Assembly (NCBI GenBank): GCA_020402945.1
Contig: JADBYQ010000052.1
Coordinates: 42,834-106,833 of the forward strand
Source of the DNA: Cytophagales bacterium
GTDB lineage: Bacteria; Bacteroidota; Bacteroidia; Cytophagales; Cyclobacteriaceae
Direction of reading: 5' to 3'
Length of the DNA: 64,000 nucleotides
The notes beneath the pieces are model-generated. The model was not told where the DNA came from and made no database searches. It saw only the letters and a program-made list of their open reading frames with translations. Below, piece by piece: positions 54,257-63,395 of the stretch. Within the stretch, counting starts at the first letter, position 1; every line of letters begins with the position of its first letter. Position numbers and translations under genes: made by a program.

Positions 54257-54403
54257 ATCAAAAAAATGGTTTACAGTCAAAAAAACCATGACCGAGGAGG
54301 CAATTTAGTAAAATCCTTTTGAAAATAAAGAGGGTAAGTGAATCCATAACTAACACGCTTCTTACATTATTAGTAATTTGCGGTTAAATCAACACTTTAA
54401 GCG

Positions 54404-55012
54404 ATGATCATTAAGTCGGCAGAGTTCATTATTAGCAACACCGACTACCAAAAATGCCCCGAAACGACAAAACCGGAGTTTGCCTTCATTGGGCGTTCCA
54501 ACGTAGGAAAGTCCTCTCTGATTAATATGTTGGTCGAGCAAAAAAAACTAGCCAAGGTGTCCGGCACCCCGGGTAAAACTCAGACAATCAATCATTTCTT
54601 TATAAATCAAGAGTGGTTTCTGGTTGATTTGCCAGGGTATGGGTACGCCAAACTGAGCAAGGAAGACCGTTGGAATTTTGGCAAAATGATAGAGAGTTAC
54701 CTCGAAAACAGGAGAAATCTTTTTTGCACCTTTATCCTTATTGACTCGCGACTTCCACTTCAAAGTATCGACTTAGATTTTATCAATTGGATGGGTAAGC
54801 ACGAATTACCGATTGCTCTGGTGCTCACAAAAACAGATAAACTGAAACAGTCGGAATTGGGCAAATCAAAATTCAATATCGAATCGGCTCTTTTGAAATC
54901 CTGGGAAGAATTGCCCCCAGTCTTTATCACCTCTTCCGAAAAAAAATCTGGCAGGGATAAGCTTCTCGGCTTTATTGAACAGGCCATCGCGAACGCGAAC
55001 GAAATTGATTAG
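54404..55012 (+). CDS. engB: Ribosome biogenesis GTPase EngB (YsxC/YihA)
   Basis: This small GTPase is needed for 50S subunit assembly. The 202-aa protein has G1 GRSNVGKSS (about residues 30-38), G2/G3 region GKTQTINHF and DLPGYGYAK, and G4 TKTDK. The length fits the family. The start is ATG 54404, 25 bp before the next gene's start distance. It is followed by the DUF5606 gene at 24 bp, probably one transcript. Confidence 0.96.
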   Translation: MIIKSAEFIISNTDYQKCPETTKPEFAFIGRSNVGKSSLINMLVEQKKLAKVSGTPGKTQTINHFFINQEWFLVDLPGYGYAKLSKEDRWNFGKMIESYLENRRNLFCTFILIDSRLPLQSIDLDFINWMGKHELPIALVLTKTDKLKQSELGKSKFNIESALLKSWEELPPVFITSSEKKSGRDKLLGFIEQAIANANEID

Positions 55013-55036
55013 TTTTGCATCGTAATTTACAAATGC

Positions 55037-55474
55037 ATGGAACTTAAGGATATTGCGTCTATCAGTGGAAAAAGTGGATTATTTAAGATTTTGAAGCCTG
55101 GCAAAGGCGGAGTCATTCTCGAGTCACTGGATGAAGCAAAAACTAAATTGGTGGTCGGTGCAACCCAACGATTGTCCGTGCTAAGTGAGATCTCAATTTA
55201 TACCACCACCAAAGAAGGCACGGTGAAACTGCAGGAGGTTTTACACGCCATAAAAAACAAATTGGGAAGTGAGATTGGGGTAACACCTGAATCAGATAAC
55301 GCGAAATTGAAATCGTTTTTGAAGTCAGTACTTCCCGAATTTGATGAAGATCGAGTCTATGTTTCAGACATCAAAAAATTGGTCAAATGGTATGGTATTC
55401 TAACGCAAGTCGCTCCAGAAGTATTTGAACAAACTGCATCAAAAGTTGAGAGCGGGGAGCCTACTACCAAATAG
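55037..55474 (+). CDS. DUF5606 family protein
   Basis: This 145-aa soluble protein belongs to a family limited to Bacteroidota (DUF5606). The N-terminal part (MELKDIASISGKSGLFKILK, GATQRLSVLSEISIYT) is the conserved core; the rest is helical with an acidic/lysine-rich tail. No function is established. Its position after engB hints at a ribosome-related or housekeeping role, but this is only context. It ends 2 bp from the convergent fbp stop. Confidence 0.87.
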   Translation: MELKDIASISGKSGLFKILKPGKGGVILESLDEAKTKLVVGATQRLSVLSEISIYTTTKEGTVKLQEVLHAIKNKLGSEIGVTPESDNAKLKSFLKSVLPEFDEDRVYVSDIKKLVKWYGILTQVAPEVFEQTASKVESGEPTTK

Positions 55475-55476
55475 AA

Positions 55477-56463
55477 TCAGATTCCTTCAATCGCTTTTTC
55501 TACCATCCTTTTTGAACCCACATAAAAAGGTGTTCGTTGATGGAGATCTTTGGGCTTTATCTCCATGATACGCCCCTTGCCATCTGTTGCTTTTCCACCC
55601 GCCTGTTCTGCAATAAAAGCCAGCGCATTGCATTCGTACATTAATCGAAGTTTACCATTCACATCTTTGGCGGTAGCGGGGTAAACGTAGATCCCTCCCT
55701 TCAATAGATTTCGATGAAAATCGGCTACCAAAGAGCCGATGTATCTGGCTGTGTAGTTGTTGTCTTTGCAATATTGAATATACGACTTGACGCTCTGGGA
55801 AAATGAGTTGGCCGAGCCTTCATTGATGGAATAGATTTTTCCGGTTTCCGGAATGGTCATGTCAGGATGAGAAAGTACATATTCTCCTAGTGTGGGCTCA
55901 TAGGTAAATCCGTTCACTCCGTGGCCCGTGGTATAGACAAGCATGGTCGAAGATCCATACAAAATATAACCCGCTGCCACTTGTTCATCACCCGTTTGCA
56001 AAATATCGGCATCGCTGATCGGGAGCCCCACTTTACTTTTCCGTCTGTAAATTGAGAAAATCGTACCAATCGATACGTTCACATCAATGTTTGATGACCC
56101 ATCTAATGGGTCAATGGCAATGACGTATTTTCCATCGTTACTTAAATCTACAAACGACTCGGTCTCCTCTGAAATCAACGCGCAGACTTCTCCACCTTTC
56201 GTGAGAGCGCGCGTAAACCGGATATTCGCCAACACATCGAGTTTCTGTTGCTGCTCCCCGGTTGAATTTTGTGAGCCCATGGAACCCATGATATCTATTA
56301 ACCCGGCCTTGTTAATTTCCCGGTTTACGACTTTTGAAGCTAACGCGATATCGCGCAATAGCTGAGACAACTCGCCACTGGCATATTGGAATTGAAACTG
56401 ATTATTCTTGATGAATCGATCGAGGGCGGTGCCAATCGGCAGTGCAATTCGGGAGGCTTCCAT
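55477..56463 (-). CDS. fbp: Class I fructose-1,6-bisphosphatase
   Basis: This gluconeogenic enzyme hydrolyses fructose-1,6-bisphosphate. The 328-aa protein has the metal-site motif [19 protein letters not shown] near residue 118, the upstream acidic motif ISEETE near 98, and the substrate loop [10 protein letters not shown] at the C-terminus. It is a stand-alone gene on the minus strand, convergent with DUF5606. A 7-bp tandem repeat (56469-56510) lies directly upstream of its ATG. Confidence 0.96.
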   Translation of the reverse strand: MEASRIALPIGTALDRFIKNNQFQFQYASGELSQLLRDIALASKVVNREINKAGLIDIMGSMGSQNSTGEQQQKLDVLANIRFTRALTKGGEVCALISEETESFVDLSNDGKYVIAIDPLDGSSNIDVNVSIGTIFSIYRRKSKVGLPISDADILQTGDEQVAAGYILYGSSTMLVYTTGHGVNGFTYEPTLGEYVLSHPDMTIPETGKIYSINEGSANSFSQSVKSYIQYCKDNNYTARYIGSLVADFHRNLLKGGIYVYPATAKDVNGKLRLMYECNALAFIAEQAGGKATDGKGRIMEIKPKDLHQRTPFYVGSKRMVEKAIEGI

Positions 56464-56468
56464 GATTG

Positions 56469-56510
56469 GATCTATGATTTACGATTTTAGATTTACGATT
56501 TATAGTTTAG
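56469..56510. repeat. Heptad tandem repeat D
   Basis: Six 7-bp units (GATCTAT, GATTTAC, GATTTTA, GATTTAC, GATTTAT, AGTTTAG) occupy the fbp upstream region, starting 6 bp before its ATG. Read on the minus strand the units are AATCGTA, AATCTAA, AATCGTA and AATCATA, which fits the AWTCNNN consensus of the other copies. There is no inverted arm. Confidence 0.8.
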
Positions 56511-56577
56511 TCGGAACATCCCGCTAATTTTAGGCTCACAAATATAGTCTGCAATCGTTTGAAATAAAGTAAAAAGG

Positions 56578-57816
56578 ATGAATATCTTTAAGTTTGGTGG
56601 GGCTTCGCTTAAGAATTCTGAGCGTATAAAGAATGTTGTGGACATTATCTCGTCTCATTCGAAGGATCCTTTACTCGTGGTCGTTTCGGCCATGGGCAAA
56701 ACAACTGATGCGCTGGAAAAAATTGCTTCGTTGTCATCTGATCGCAAAGATTTTAAGAGGGAGCTTGAAGAAATCAAAAACTACCATGTTACAATCTGCC
56801 GCGATCTATTTCAAGGAGATTACTTTGAGAACGAACTTAAAACGCAATTTTCTAATTTCAACAGCACTGCGCTCGCGCAAGGTGAAATTGACTTTGTCTA
56901 TGACCAGATTGTCTCTTTTGGAGAATTGATCTCCTCTTCGATCTTAACTGCGTATTTAAAATACAGAAAATTCGAAGTGTCCTGGATAGACTCGCGACAG
57001 TACATTAAAACTGACAATACTTTTCGAGAAGGAAAAGTTGATTGGAATCTAACGCAGAAAAATATAGCGGCTCTAAAGCAAACTAAGGATCAACTCATCA
57101 TCACCCAAGGATTTATTGGCTCTACGACCAGAAATGAAACAACCACACTCGGGCGCGAAGGTTCTGACTTTACAGCAGCCATTTACGGAAGCTGTCTCGG
57201 TGCACAGTCTGTCGCTATTTGGAAAGACGTGCCCGGTGTAATGAGTGCCGACCCCAGGCGCATACCCACTGCTCTAGTGTTTGATGAATTGCCCTACAAA
57301 GAGGCTGCCGAGATGACCTATTTTGGTGCGTCTGTCATCCATCCCAAAACAATCAAACCATTGGCGAATCGACAAATCCCCCTACTTGTAAAAAGCTTTA
57401 TCGACCCCACTGTTGCCGGGACCAAAATTCATGAATGCCGTGTAGACCACCTCCCTCCGCTTATCGTCTACAAGGAAAATCAATGTCTGATCTCATGCAA
57501 AGTCACCGACTACACCTTTGTTGATGAGACACAGATGACGACTATTTTAAAAGCATTATCAGACCTCAATCTCAAAATCAACGTCATGCAGAACTCCGCA
57601 ATTTCATTTTCGTTTTGCATCGATTATAGAGAAAGCAAAGTATTGAAACTCATTGACGTATTGAGCAAACAATTTGAAGTCTACTACAACGCCAACCTCA
57701 CACTAATCACAATAAAAAATTACGATGCCGTTACTTCTTCCGTTTATCGAACTATGAAAGGGGTTATTTTGGAGCAATCGTCCAGATCCACTTTACAAGT
57801 GCTGGTGAAAATGTAG
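56578..57816 (+). CDS. Aspartate kinase, monofunctional
   Basis: This is the first step of the aspartate amino acid family (lysine, threonine, methionine): aspartate + ATP to aspartyl phosphate. The 412-aa chain has the N-terminal KFGGAS motif (Ala where many have Thr), FASTILG-like substrate segment TTLGREGSDFTAA near residue 195, and a C-terminal ACT-like region (about 310-412) for allosteric control. It is not fused to homoserine dehydrogenase. It is a single gene, convergent with the phosphatase 2 bp downstream. Confidence 0.93.
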   Translation: MNIFKFGGASLKNSERIKNVVDIISSHSKDPLLVVVSAMGKTTDALEKIASLSSDRKDFKRELEEIKNYHVTICRDLFQGDYFENELKTQFSNFNSTALAQGEIDFVYDQIVSFGELISSSILTAYLKYRKFEVSWIDSRQYIKTDNTFREGKVDWNLTQKNIAALKQTKDQLIITQGFIGSTTRNETTTLGREGSDFTAAIYGSCLGAQSVAIWKDVPGVMSADPRRIPTALVFDELPYKEAAEMTYFGASVIHPKTIKPLANRQIPLLVKSFIDPTVAGTKIHECRVDHLPPLIVYKENQCLISCKVTDYTFVDETQMTTILKALSDLNLKINVMQNSAISFSFCIDYRESKVLKLIDVLSKQFEVYYNANLTLITIKNYDAVTSSVYRTMKGVILEQSSRSTLQVLVKM

Positions 57817-57818
57817 AA

Positions 57819-58277
57819 CTACTTGGTAAGGCTTACAAGCAAGTTATCGATGGTGCGATCGAGAATTTGAAAAACTTCTTGAAAATCATCTTCTGTCCCG
57901 TAATAGGGATCGGGAACATTGCCCCTTTTGACGGGATCAAAATCACGTATTAGTTTGACTTTTGAGCGCTCTGTTTCCGATTGTGTATAGCTTAAAATAA
58001 TCTCAAGGTTGCCTTTATCCATAGCGAAAATCCAATCAAAATCAGTAAGGTCTCTTTTCGAAAGCTGCCGCCCACGGTGAACTATTTCAATACCATTCCT
58101 CAGGGCATTCTTGATGGTTCTGGGGTCTGGACTATCCCCAACATGGTAATTGGCAGTACCACAAGAATCAGCTAAAAACGTATCAGAAAGTCCCAATTTT
58201 TGTGTTTTCTGCTTGAATATTGCTTCGGCAAGTGGCGATCGGCAGATGTTTCCCAGACATACAAAGAGTACTCTCAT
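57819..58277 (-). CDS. Low molecular weight protein-tyrosine-phosphatase
   Basis: This small phosphatase of 152 aa has the CX5R P-loop near residues 7-13 (CLGNICRS) at the N-terminus and the general-acid aspartate in VPDPYYG near residue 120. Its length and order match the Wzb/PtpA group. No exopolysaccharide locus or tyrosine kinase is nearby, so the substrate is open. The start is ATG 58277. It is convergent with the aspartate kinase gene. Confidence 0.95.
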   Translation of the reverse strand: MRVLFVCLGNICRSPLAEAIFKQKTQKLGLSDTFLADSCGTANYHVGDSPDPRTIKNALRNGIEIVHRGRQLSKRDLTDFDWIFAMDKGNLEIILSYTQSETERSKVKLIRDFDPVKRGNVPDPYYGTEDDFQEVFQILDRTIDNLLVSLTK

Positions 58278-58387
58278 AAACGATATTCTTGCACCAAAAA
58301 TAATGGCTAGAAAAGGTTACATCGAATGTTTGGCCAGTATTTAATCTCGCATAGTACATATAGTTTATCACCTTTTGGTTAAGTCTG

Positions 58388-58419
58388 GCCCCTTCAAACG
58401 AGAAGGGGCTTTTCTTTTT
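58388..58419 (+). terminator. Rho-independent terminator upstream of enoyl-CoA hydratase
   Basis: An exact 8-bp stem GCCCCTTC/GAAGGGGC with a 6-nt loop (58388-58409) is followed by TTTTCTTTTT. It faces plus and sits 49 bp before the hydratase ATG, but no plus-strand gene lies just upstream (only the minus PTP gene), so what it terminates is not obvious. Confidence 0.82.
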
Positions 58420-58430
58420 AAAGGATTCAC

Positions 58431-58438
58431 TAGATTTG
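58431..58438 (+). promoter_or_regulatory. Candidate -7 element of enoyl-CoA hydratase (TAGATTTG)
   Basis: This is a perfect TAnnTTTG match just after the terminator and 20 nt before the ATG, giving the hydratase gene its own promoter. No clear -33 element was found in the T-rich terminator tail. Confidence 0.45.
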
Positions 58439-58457
58439 AGGCATCTAATTTCTATTT

Positions 58458-59231
58458 ATGGATTTCATTAAAGTAACTGAACAAAAAGAACCCTTTGTGG
58501 CATTGGTTGAATTAAACCGACCGAAGGAACTCAATGCATTAAATCATCAACTCATGACCGAATTATTGGTCGCGTTCCAACAACTGGATAAAAATGATCA
58601 GGTGCGCGTGATTGTGCTCACAGGCAATGAAAAAGCGTTTGCTGCAGGAGCTGATATCAAAGAAATGGCCGAGAAAACTGCCATTGAAATGCAACTGATG
58701 GATCGATTCGCAACATGGGATCAAATACGAAAGACAAGAAAGCCTATCATTGCAGCGGTTAGTGGATTTGCGCTAGGTGGAGGCTGCGAACTTACTATGA
58801 TGTGCGATATGATCATTGCGTCTGAAACGGCCAAGTTTGGTCAGCCTGAAATTAAAATTGGTACCATCCCGGGAGCGGGTGGCACACAGCGATTGACAAA
58901 AGCCTTGGGAAAAGCGAAAGCGATGGAACTCATTTTGTCTGGCCGATTTTTATCGGCTGATGAGGCCCACTTTTATGGACTGGTGAACAAAGTTGTTCCC
59001 GTAGAAATGTATTTGTATGAAGCCCTGCAGCTAGCCAAAGAAATTGCGCAGATGTCGCCCATTGCTGTGCAACTGGCTAAAGAAGCGATCAACCGATCCT
59101 TTGAAACACAGCTGGATGAAGGACTGGCTTTTGAGCGAAAAAATTTCTACTTGACTTTTGCCTCTGAAGACCAGAAAGAAGGCATGAAGGCATTTGTAGA
59201 GAAGAGAAAGCCGGAGTATAAAGGCAAGTAA
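58458..59231 (+). CDS. Enoyl-CoA hydratase/isomerase family (crotonase)
   Basis: This enzyme hydrates trans-2-enoyl-CoA in fatty acid beta-oxidation. The 257-aa protein has the CoA oxyanion segment AFAAGADIKEM (about residues 60-70), the glycine-rich GFALGGGCELTMMCD near 106, and the catalytic glutamates in FGQPEIKIGTIPGAGGT. It closely matches mitochondrial/FadB-type hydratases in length. It stands alone with a terminator on each side. The exact chain length preference is unknown. Confidence 0.95.
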   Translation: MDFIKVTEQKEPFVALVELNRPKELNALNHQLMTELLVAFQQLDKNDQVRVIVLTGNEKAFAAGADIKEMAEKTAIEMQLMDRFATWDQIRKTRKPIIAAVSGFALGGGCELTMMCDMIIASETAKFGQPEIKIGTIPGAGGTQRLTKALGKAKAMELILSGRFLSADEAHFYGLVNKVVPVEMYLYEALQLAKEIAQMSPIAVQLAKEAINRSFETQLDEGLAFERKNFYLTFASEDQKEGMKAFVEKRKPEYKGK

Positions 59232-59240
59232 ATCAATAAA

Positions 59241-59265
59241 AAAGATCGGGTGTTGCCCGATCTTT
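59241..59265. terminator. Bidirectional terminator between hydratase and DUF6588-like gene
   Basis: An exact 10-bp stem AAAGATCGGG/CCCGATCTTT with a 5-nt loop starts 10 bp after the hydratase stop. A-rich sequence on the left and T-rich sequence on the right let it serve both convergent genes. Confidence 0.88.
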
Positions 59266-59286
59266 CTTAGTAAAGCAAGACCAAAA

Positions 59287-60309
59287 TTACCTTACATTAA
59301 ATCCAAACCCGACCGTCAATGCGTTGTATTTTTGGAAAGTATAGTCACCATGGAACGTGAGGTTGAATAATTTCAACCTCATACCTGCTGTCAAGCGTGG
59401 GCCTGAGTTGCTAACGCTAAAATCGACTGGACCTTTAATTGTTTTCCCTGAGTTGTTAATCTCATAGGTGCCTTTCATAACCAGAGAAGCAATCGTGAAG
59501 TTATAACCAAGGCCACCATAAAAAGTTAATACAGAGAGCTTTTTAGAAATCAAAGCTTGCACAGTAGTAGCGGTTGTTTCAAAATTTGCTTTTTGATCTG
59601 GCCTATTTGAATCCAAACCCACATCTAATTTAGCATTTGTATAGCCTACAAAAACAGATAAGTCGAATGGCAATCTCTTTATACCCGGAATATGCTGCTT
59701 AATATCACGCATCAATCCAAAACCAAGCATGCTTGCGCTGCCATTATCTCCTACTTTCGTGCTTGGGTAGAAGCGGAATTTTAAATCCGTTCCCTTCGGC
59801 AATCCTATTCCCAATTGCACCTTTGCGACTGGAATAAACGTACCGACTTCTTTGGCAAAATCAAGGCCTGGAGCTCCTTGTATGTTTTGGCCCGGCATTG
59901 GCAAGATCGGCCCATTAGGAGGAGGCAAAGGGTCTTCTAATTGATATACTGGCACTGTTACCGAACCAAAAACGGTGGGAGCATCAACAAAAGTAGTGGC
60001 TGACGGAGATACATTTACTTGCACGTTCGTCATTTGACTATTCTCAACTTTGTGCGTTAGGTCAGAACTTGGAAAATAAATGGCTGAGGCAGTAACGGTT
60101 AAATCAAAACCAATCAACTTATATGGCTTGGCTGTATTGTACCATGCTTGTGCAAATCCAGCACCGATGGTATTAAGTGCAGGAGAAATGTAACCTTTCA
60201 CCAAATCGTTGGCGTCTTGCCCACTTCCTTTTATAAGATTTTATAGATCTTGTGAAAACGACAATTGAGTGGCACTAAAGATGATAAAAGCAGTTAGGAT
60301 TCGCTTCGT
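59287..60309 (-). pseudogene. DUF6588-like outer membrane protein, start and signal peptide broken
   Basis: The tracked ORF (305 aa from TTG 60204) is a beta-rich outer-membrane-type protein resembling DUF6588 proteins but without a signal peptide. Reading further upstream in the same frame gives a perfect signal peptide (KRILTAFIIFSATQLSFSQ) followed by a TAA stop at 60243-60241 and then NLIKGSGQDAND in register with the family. The expected ATG is ACG at 60309. So both the start codon and one codon after the signal are damaged. It is either a recent pseudogene or a sequencing error pair; the remaining body is intact to its C-terminal arginine. Confidence 0.72.
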
Positions 60310-60373
60310 AAGTAAATTAGGTTTAATTTAAAATAAGTCAATTTTTAGGAATTAATTTGTACTTGCAATCCAA

Positions 60374-61621
60374 ATGAGTCGGCTACTGTATAGTTTTTCC
60401 ATCCATCTTTTAGCCGGCATCTATCGGATCGCCAGTCTTTTCAATCCGAAGGCAAGGCAATTCGTAAGCGGAAGGAAGCGGCTTTTTCTAAAATTGAAAC
60501 AAACATTTACCAACAAGCATCAACGATGGGTTTGGGTTCACTGCGCTTCTTTGGGCGAATTTGAACAAGGCCGACCCGTGATGGAGTCGCTGAAGAAAAA
60601 TTTTCCGGATGTAAAAATATTGCTCACATTTTTCTCTCCTTCCGGCTATGAAAACAAGAAAAACTATTCAGGAGCGGACGCTATTTTCTACCTACCCTGG
60701 GATACTGCTTCAAATGCCAAAAAGTTTGTTGAAATTGTTAACCCGGTTTTAGCCATATTTATTAAATACGAATTCTGGTATAACTATTCGGAAGCACTCA
60801 AGAAAAAATCCACTCCACTTATTTCCGCATCCTGCATCCTTCGGCCAACTCAAGCTTTTTTCAAATGGTATGGGGGGATTTTTCGAAAAACACTTCTGAA
60901 TTTTGATTTCTTCTTTGCGCAGAATAAGGAAACGGTGGATCTGTTGGCTAGCCTAAACCTTCGCTCTGCACTGGCCGGAGATACACGTTTTGATCGTGTT
61001 GCAGAGATTACAAAAGGCAATAACGAAATAGAAATTGCCAAGCAGTTTAAAGGCGATCAAAAACTGCTGGTGGCAGGAAGTTGTTGGGTCGAGGACATGG
61101 ATGTGTTGTATCCTTTTATCAACCTAAATGGCTACCACCTAAAATTCATTATCGCTCCCCACGAAATCTCAGAAAGCTTTATTGCAAAAATTGAAACGTC
61201 ATTATCTGTAAAATCCGTTCGTTACTCTAGGGCTAAGGGGCACCTTTCTGAAGTTACCGTGCTGATTGTCGATAATATTGGGTTGCTTTCCAAGCTTTAT
61301 AGATATGGAGAGTTTGCTTATGTCGGTGGTGCATTTGGCGATGGCCTACATAACATACTAGAAGCAGCTTGTTATGGAGTTCCCATCTTTTTCGGAAACA
61401 AGAATTACAAAAAGTATCAGGAAGCAAACGACTTGATTATGAGAGGCGGTGCCTTTGAAATAGGTGGTTATTCAGATTTAAAGTCAAAATACGAAATGCT
61501 TCACAACCATCCCGAAAACTTTCTGTTGGCCTGCGAAGTCACCCGATCCTACGTTGAGGAGAATTTGGGAGCCACTAAAAAAATAACGGACTATTGCTCG
61601 ACTATTCTTAACGAAAAATGA
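60374..61621 (+). CDS. waaA: 3-deoxy-D-manno-octulosonic acid transferase
   Basis: This transferase attaches Kdo from CMP-Kdo to lipid A in LPS synthesis. The 415-aa chain has an N-terminal membrane anchor, the GT30 signature HCASLGEFEQGRPVMESL near residue 56, and a C-terminal CMP-Kdo site (YVGGAFGDGLHNILEAACYGVPIFFG near 325-350). A bifunctional or monofunctional action cannot be told. It overlaps rsgA by 4 bp (ATGA), so the two are translationally coupled. Confidence 0.95.
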   Translation: MSRLLYSFSIHLLAGIYRIASLFNPKARQFVSGRKRLFLKLKQTFTNKHQRWVWVHCASLGEFEQGRPVMESLKKNFPDVKILLTFFSPSGYENKKNYSGADAIFYLPWDTASNAKKFVEIVNPVLAIFIKYEFWYNYSEALKKKSTPLISASCILRPTQAFFKWYGGIFRKTLLNFDFFFAQNKETVDLLASLNLRSALAGDTRFDRVAEITKGNNEIEIAKQFKGDQKLLVAGSCWVEDMDVLYPFINLNGYHLKFIIAPHEISESFIAKIETSLSVKSVRYSRAKGHLSEVTVLIVDNIGLLSKLYRYGEFAYVGGAFGDGLHNILEAACYGVPIFFGNKNYKKYQEANDLIMRGGAFEIGGYSDLKSKYEMLHNHPENFLLACEVTRSYVEENLGATKKITDYCSTILNEK

Positions 61622-62532
61622 AAGGCTTAGTACTAAAATCTACTGGTTCATGGTATGAGGTATTGGGAGAAGATAGCATCCGGACCATGTGTCGAATGAG
61701 AGGAAAAATCCGGTTGGATGAAATCAAAGAGACCAATCCGGTGGCCGTAGGTGATTACGTGCAATTTGAAAAAGAAGACATCAATGGGGCAATCTATGAA
61801 ATCCTGCCTCGCAAGAATCACCTCCTCCGCCAATCTGTAAAGAAAGCGAGTCACGCTCATGTGTTGGCGGCCAACGTGGATCAGGTCTTGCTCATTGCAA
61901 CGCTGAAACAACCTCGCACGTCTTTGGGTTTCATTGATCGTTTCCTCGTTTCGTCAGAAGCGTTTCGTATTCCGCAAATTATTCTTTTTAATAAGTTTGA
62001 TCTATTGGATGAAGAAGACAAACAAAAACAGAACGAATTACTTTCCTTGTATCGTTCGTTGAATGTGGTTGCTCAGTCGGTTTCAGCTCTAGAAGATGAT
62101 TTGGGCTTTTTACTCGAACTCCTAAAAAACAAAGTAACGTTAGTAGCAGGGCACTCGGGGGTCGGAAAGTCAACACTTTTGAATCGCCTTTCCCCCAATC
62201 TGCAGCAGACCACAAACGAGATCTCAGAATTTTCCAATAAGGGCACCCATACAACCACTTTTGCCGAAATGTTTTTGCTGGATGAGACAACTTTTGTAAT
62301 CGATACGCCTGGCATAAAAGAATGGGGGTTGGTACAAATGGAACCACAAGAAATTTCAGACTATTTTCCTGAAATGAGAGAACTTCGAAATCACTGTAAG
62401 TTCGGGTCGAAGTGTTTGCATTTGGCCGAACCTGCCTGTGCGGTACTAAATGAAGTGGAAAAAGGAACGATCGCGCGCAGCCGCTATGATAGCTACAGGA
62501 GCATGGTATTGGGCGAGGATAATCGAAAATAG
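61618..62532 (+). CDS. rsgA: Ribosome small subunit-dependent GTPase A
   Basis: This circularly permuted GTPase matures the 30S subunit. The 304-aa protein has an N-terminal OB domain, the permuted order G4 (NKFDL near 125), G1 GHSGVGKST (about 178-186) and G3 DTPGI, followed by the C-terminal zinc finger Cys-x4-Cys-x-His-x5-Cys (CKFGSKCLHLAEPAC). It starts in the ATGA overlap with waaA. Its last 40 bp overlap the convergent GT2 gene. Confidence 0.96.
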   Translation: MKGLVLKSTGSWYEVLGEDSIRTMCRMRGKIRLDEIKETNPVAVGDYVQFEKEDINGAIYEILPRKNHLLRQSVKKASHAHVLAANVDQVLLIATLKQPRTSLGFIDRFLVSSEAFRIPQIILFNKFDLLDEEDKQKQNELLSLYRSLNVVAQSVSALEDDLGFLLELLKNKVTLVAGHSGVGKSTLLNRLSPNLQQTTNEISEFSNKGTHTTTFAEMFLLDETTFVIDTPGIKEWGLVQMEPQEISDYFPEMRELRNHCKFGSKCLHLAEPACAVLNEVEKGTIARSRYDSYRSMVLGEDNRK

Positions 62533-63365
62533 AGCCAAACAAATTTGACGGCCAAACTGAAATCACCCAATTTGACTGACAAGAGAAATTCATAACGTAT
62601 GCGTTTTTTCAACGCTTCTACTTCTTCAATTGTCTTATTCATCTTGTTTATTTTTTCACAAACACGAAATGTTGATACCCGTTGAGGATCTCCCTTTCTA
62701 AATTGTTTTTGCGACATGGATTGGTCAACCAGCCTCCTTCTCATAAGTGGCTTAGGTGTGTAGCAAAAGTGAAAATCGCGAGCGGCCCGCACCAAAAAAT
62801 CAAAATCTTCGAAAGCCAGAGAATCATCATAGCCTCCCAAGCGATCAATCACTGACTTTCTGAACAGCATTGTAGGTGGACAAATAAAATAACGTCTCAC
62901 AATATCTTTGTAGACATCCCCTTGGGGTATGGACTGATGGGGATATTTTTCAGATTGAAAACCCACGAAATGCCCATCTTCAGAGATGATCTCCGCATCA
63001 GAGAAGTTCACGCCAAATTTTGTACCTGCTTTTATAAGTGCACTTACACCCTCCTCCACGCGAGTCGGCATAAGCAAATCATCTGCGGCAAGATCTACTA
63101 TAAATTCACCGGTGGCATGGCTCAATGCTTTGTTCAGAGATTTGGTGTAGCCTTGATTGGTTTCGTTGATGAGGAACACCACAGATGCTTTGTCCCCGAG
63201 AAACCGAGTGATCGTTTGTGCGCTACCATCGGAACTTCCATCATCCAAAACAATTAATTGAATAAAAGGGTAGGTTTGATTGAATACCGATTGGATCGCC
63301 TCCTCAACAAATTTTTTTTGATTGTAACTTAAACAAAGAACAGAGACAAGAGGATTATTGATCAT
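62493..63365 (-). CDS. Glycosyltransferase family 2
   Basis: This is an inverting GT-A transferase of 290 aa. The N-terminal VLCLSYNQKKFVEEAIQSVF and the nucleotide site VLDDGSSDGS are classic GT2 features, and the metal motif region is DLAADDLLMP near residue 95. The C-terminal helix region after ED-x-D (FEDFDFLVRAAR) is typical of polysaccharide transferases. The acceptor is unknown. The coding region overlaps the rsgA end by 40 bp in opposite orientation; both frames read well. Confidence 0.9.
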   Translation of the reverse strand: MINNPLVSVLCLSYNQKKFVEEAIQSVFNQTYPFIQLIVLDDGSSDGSAQTITRFLGDKASVVFLINETNQGYTKSLNKALSHATGEFIVDLAADDLLMPTRVEEGVSALIKAGTKFGVNFSDAEIISEDGHFVGFQSEKYPHQSIPQGDVYKDIVRRYFICPPTMLFRKSVIDRLGGYDDSLAFEDFDFLVRAARDFHFCYTPKPLMRRRLVDQSMSQKQFRKGDPQRVSTFRVCEKINKMNKTIEEVEALKKRIRYEFLLSVKLGDFSLAVKFVWLYFRLSSPNTMLL

Positions 63366-63395
63366 CCCATTTATTATTGCCTGTCATTGAAATCG

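Noticed and set aside
61988-62593. 201-aa minus ORF
   Set aside because: Antisense to rsgA, whose GTPase and zinc motifs are complete; the ORF product is Pro/Ser/Cys-rich with no recognisable features.
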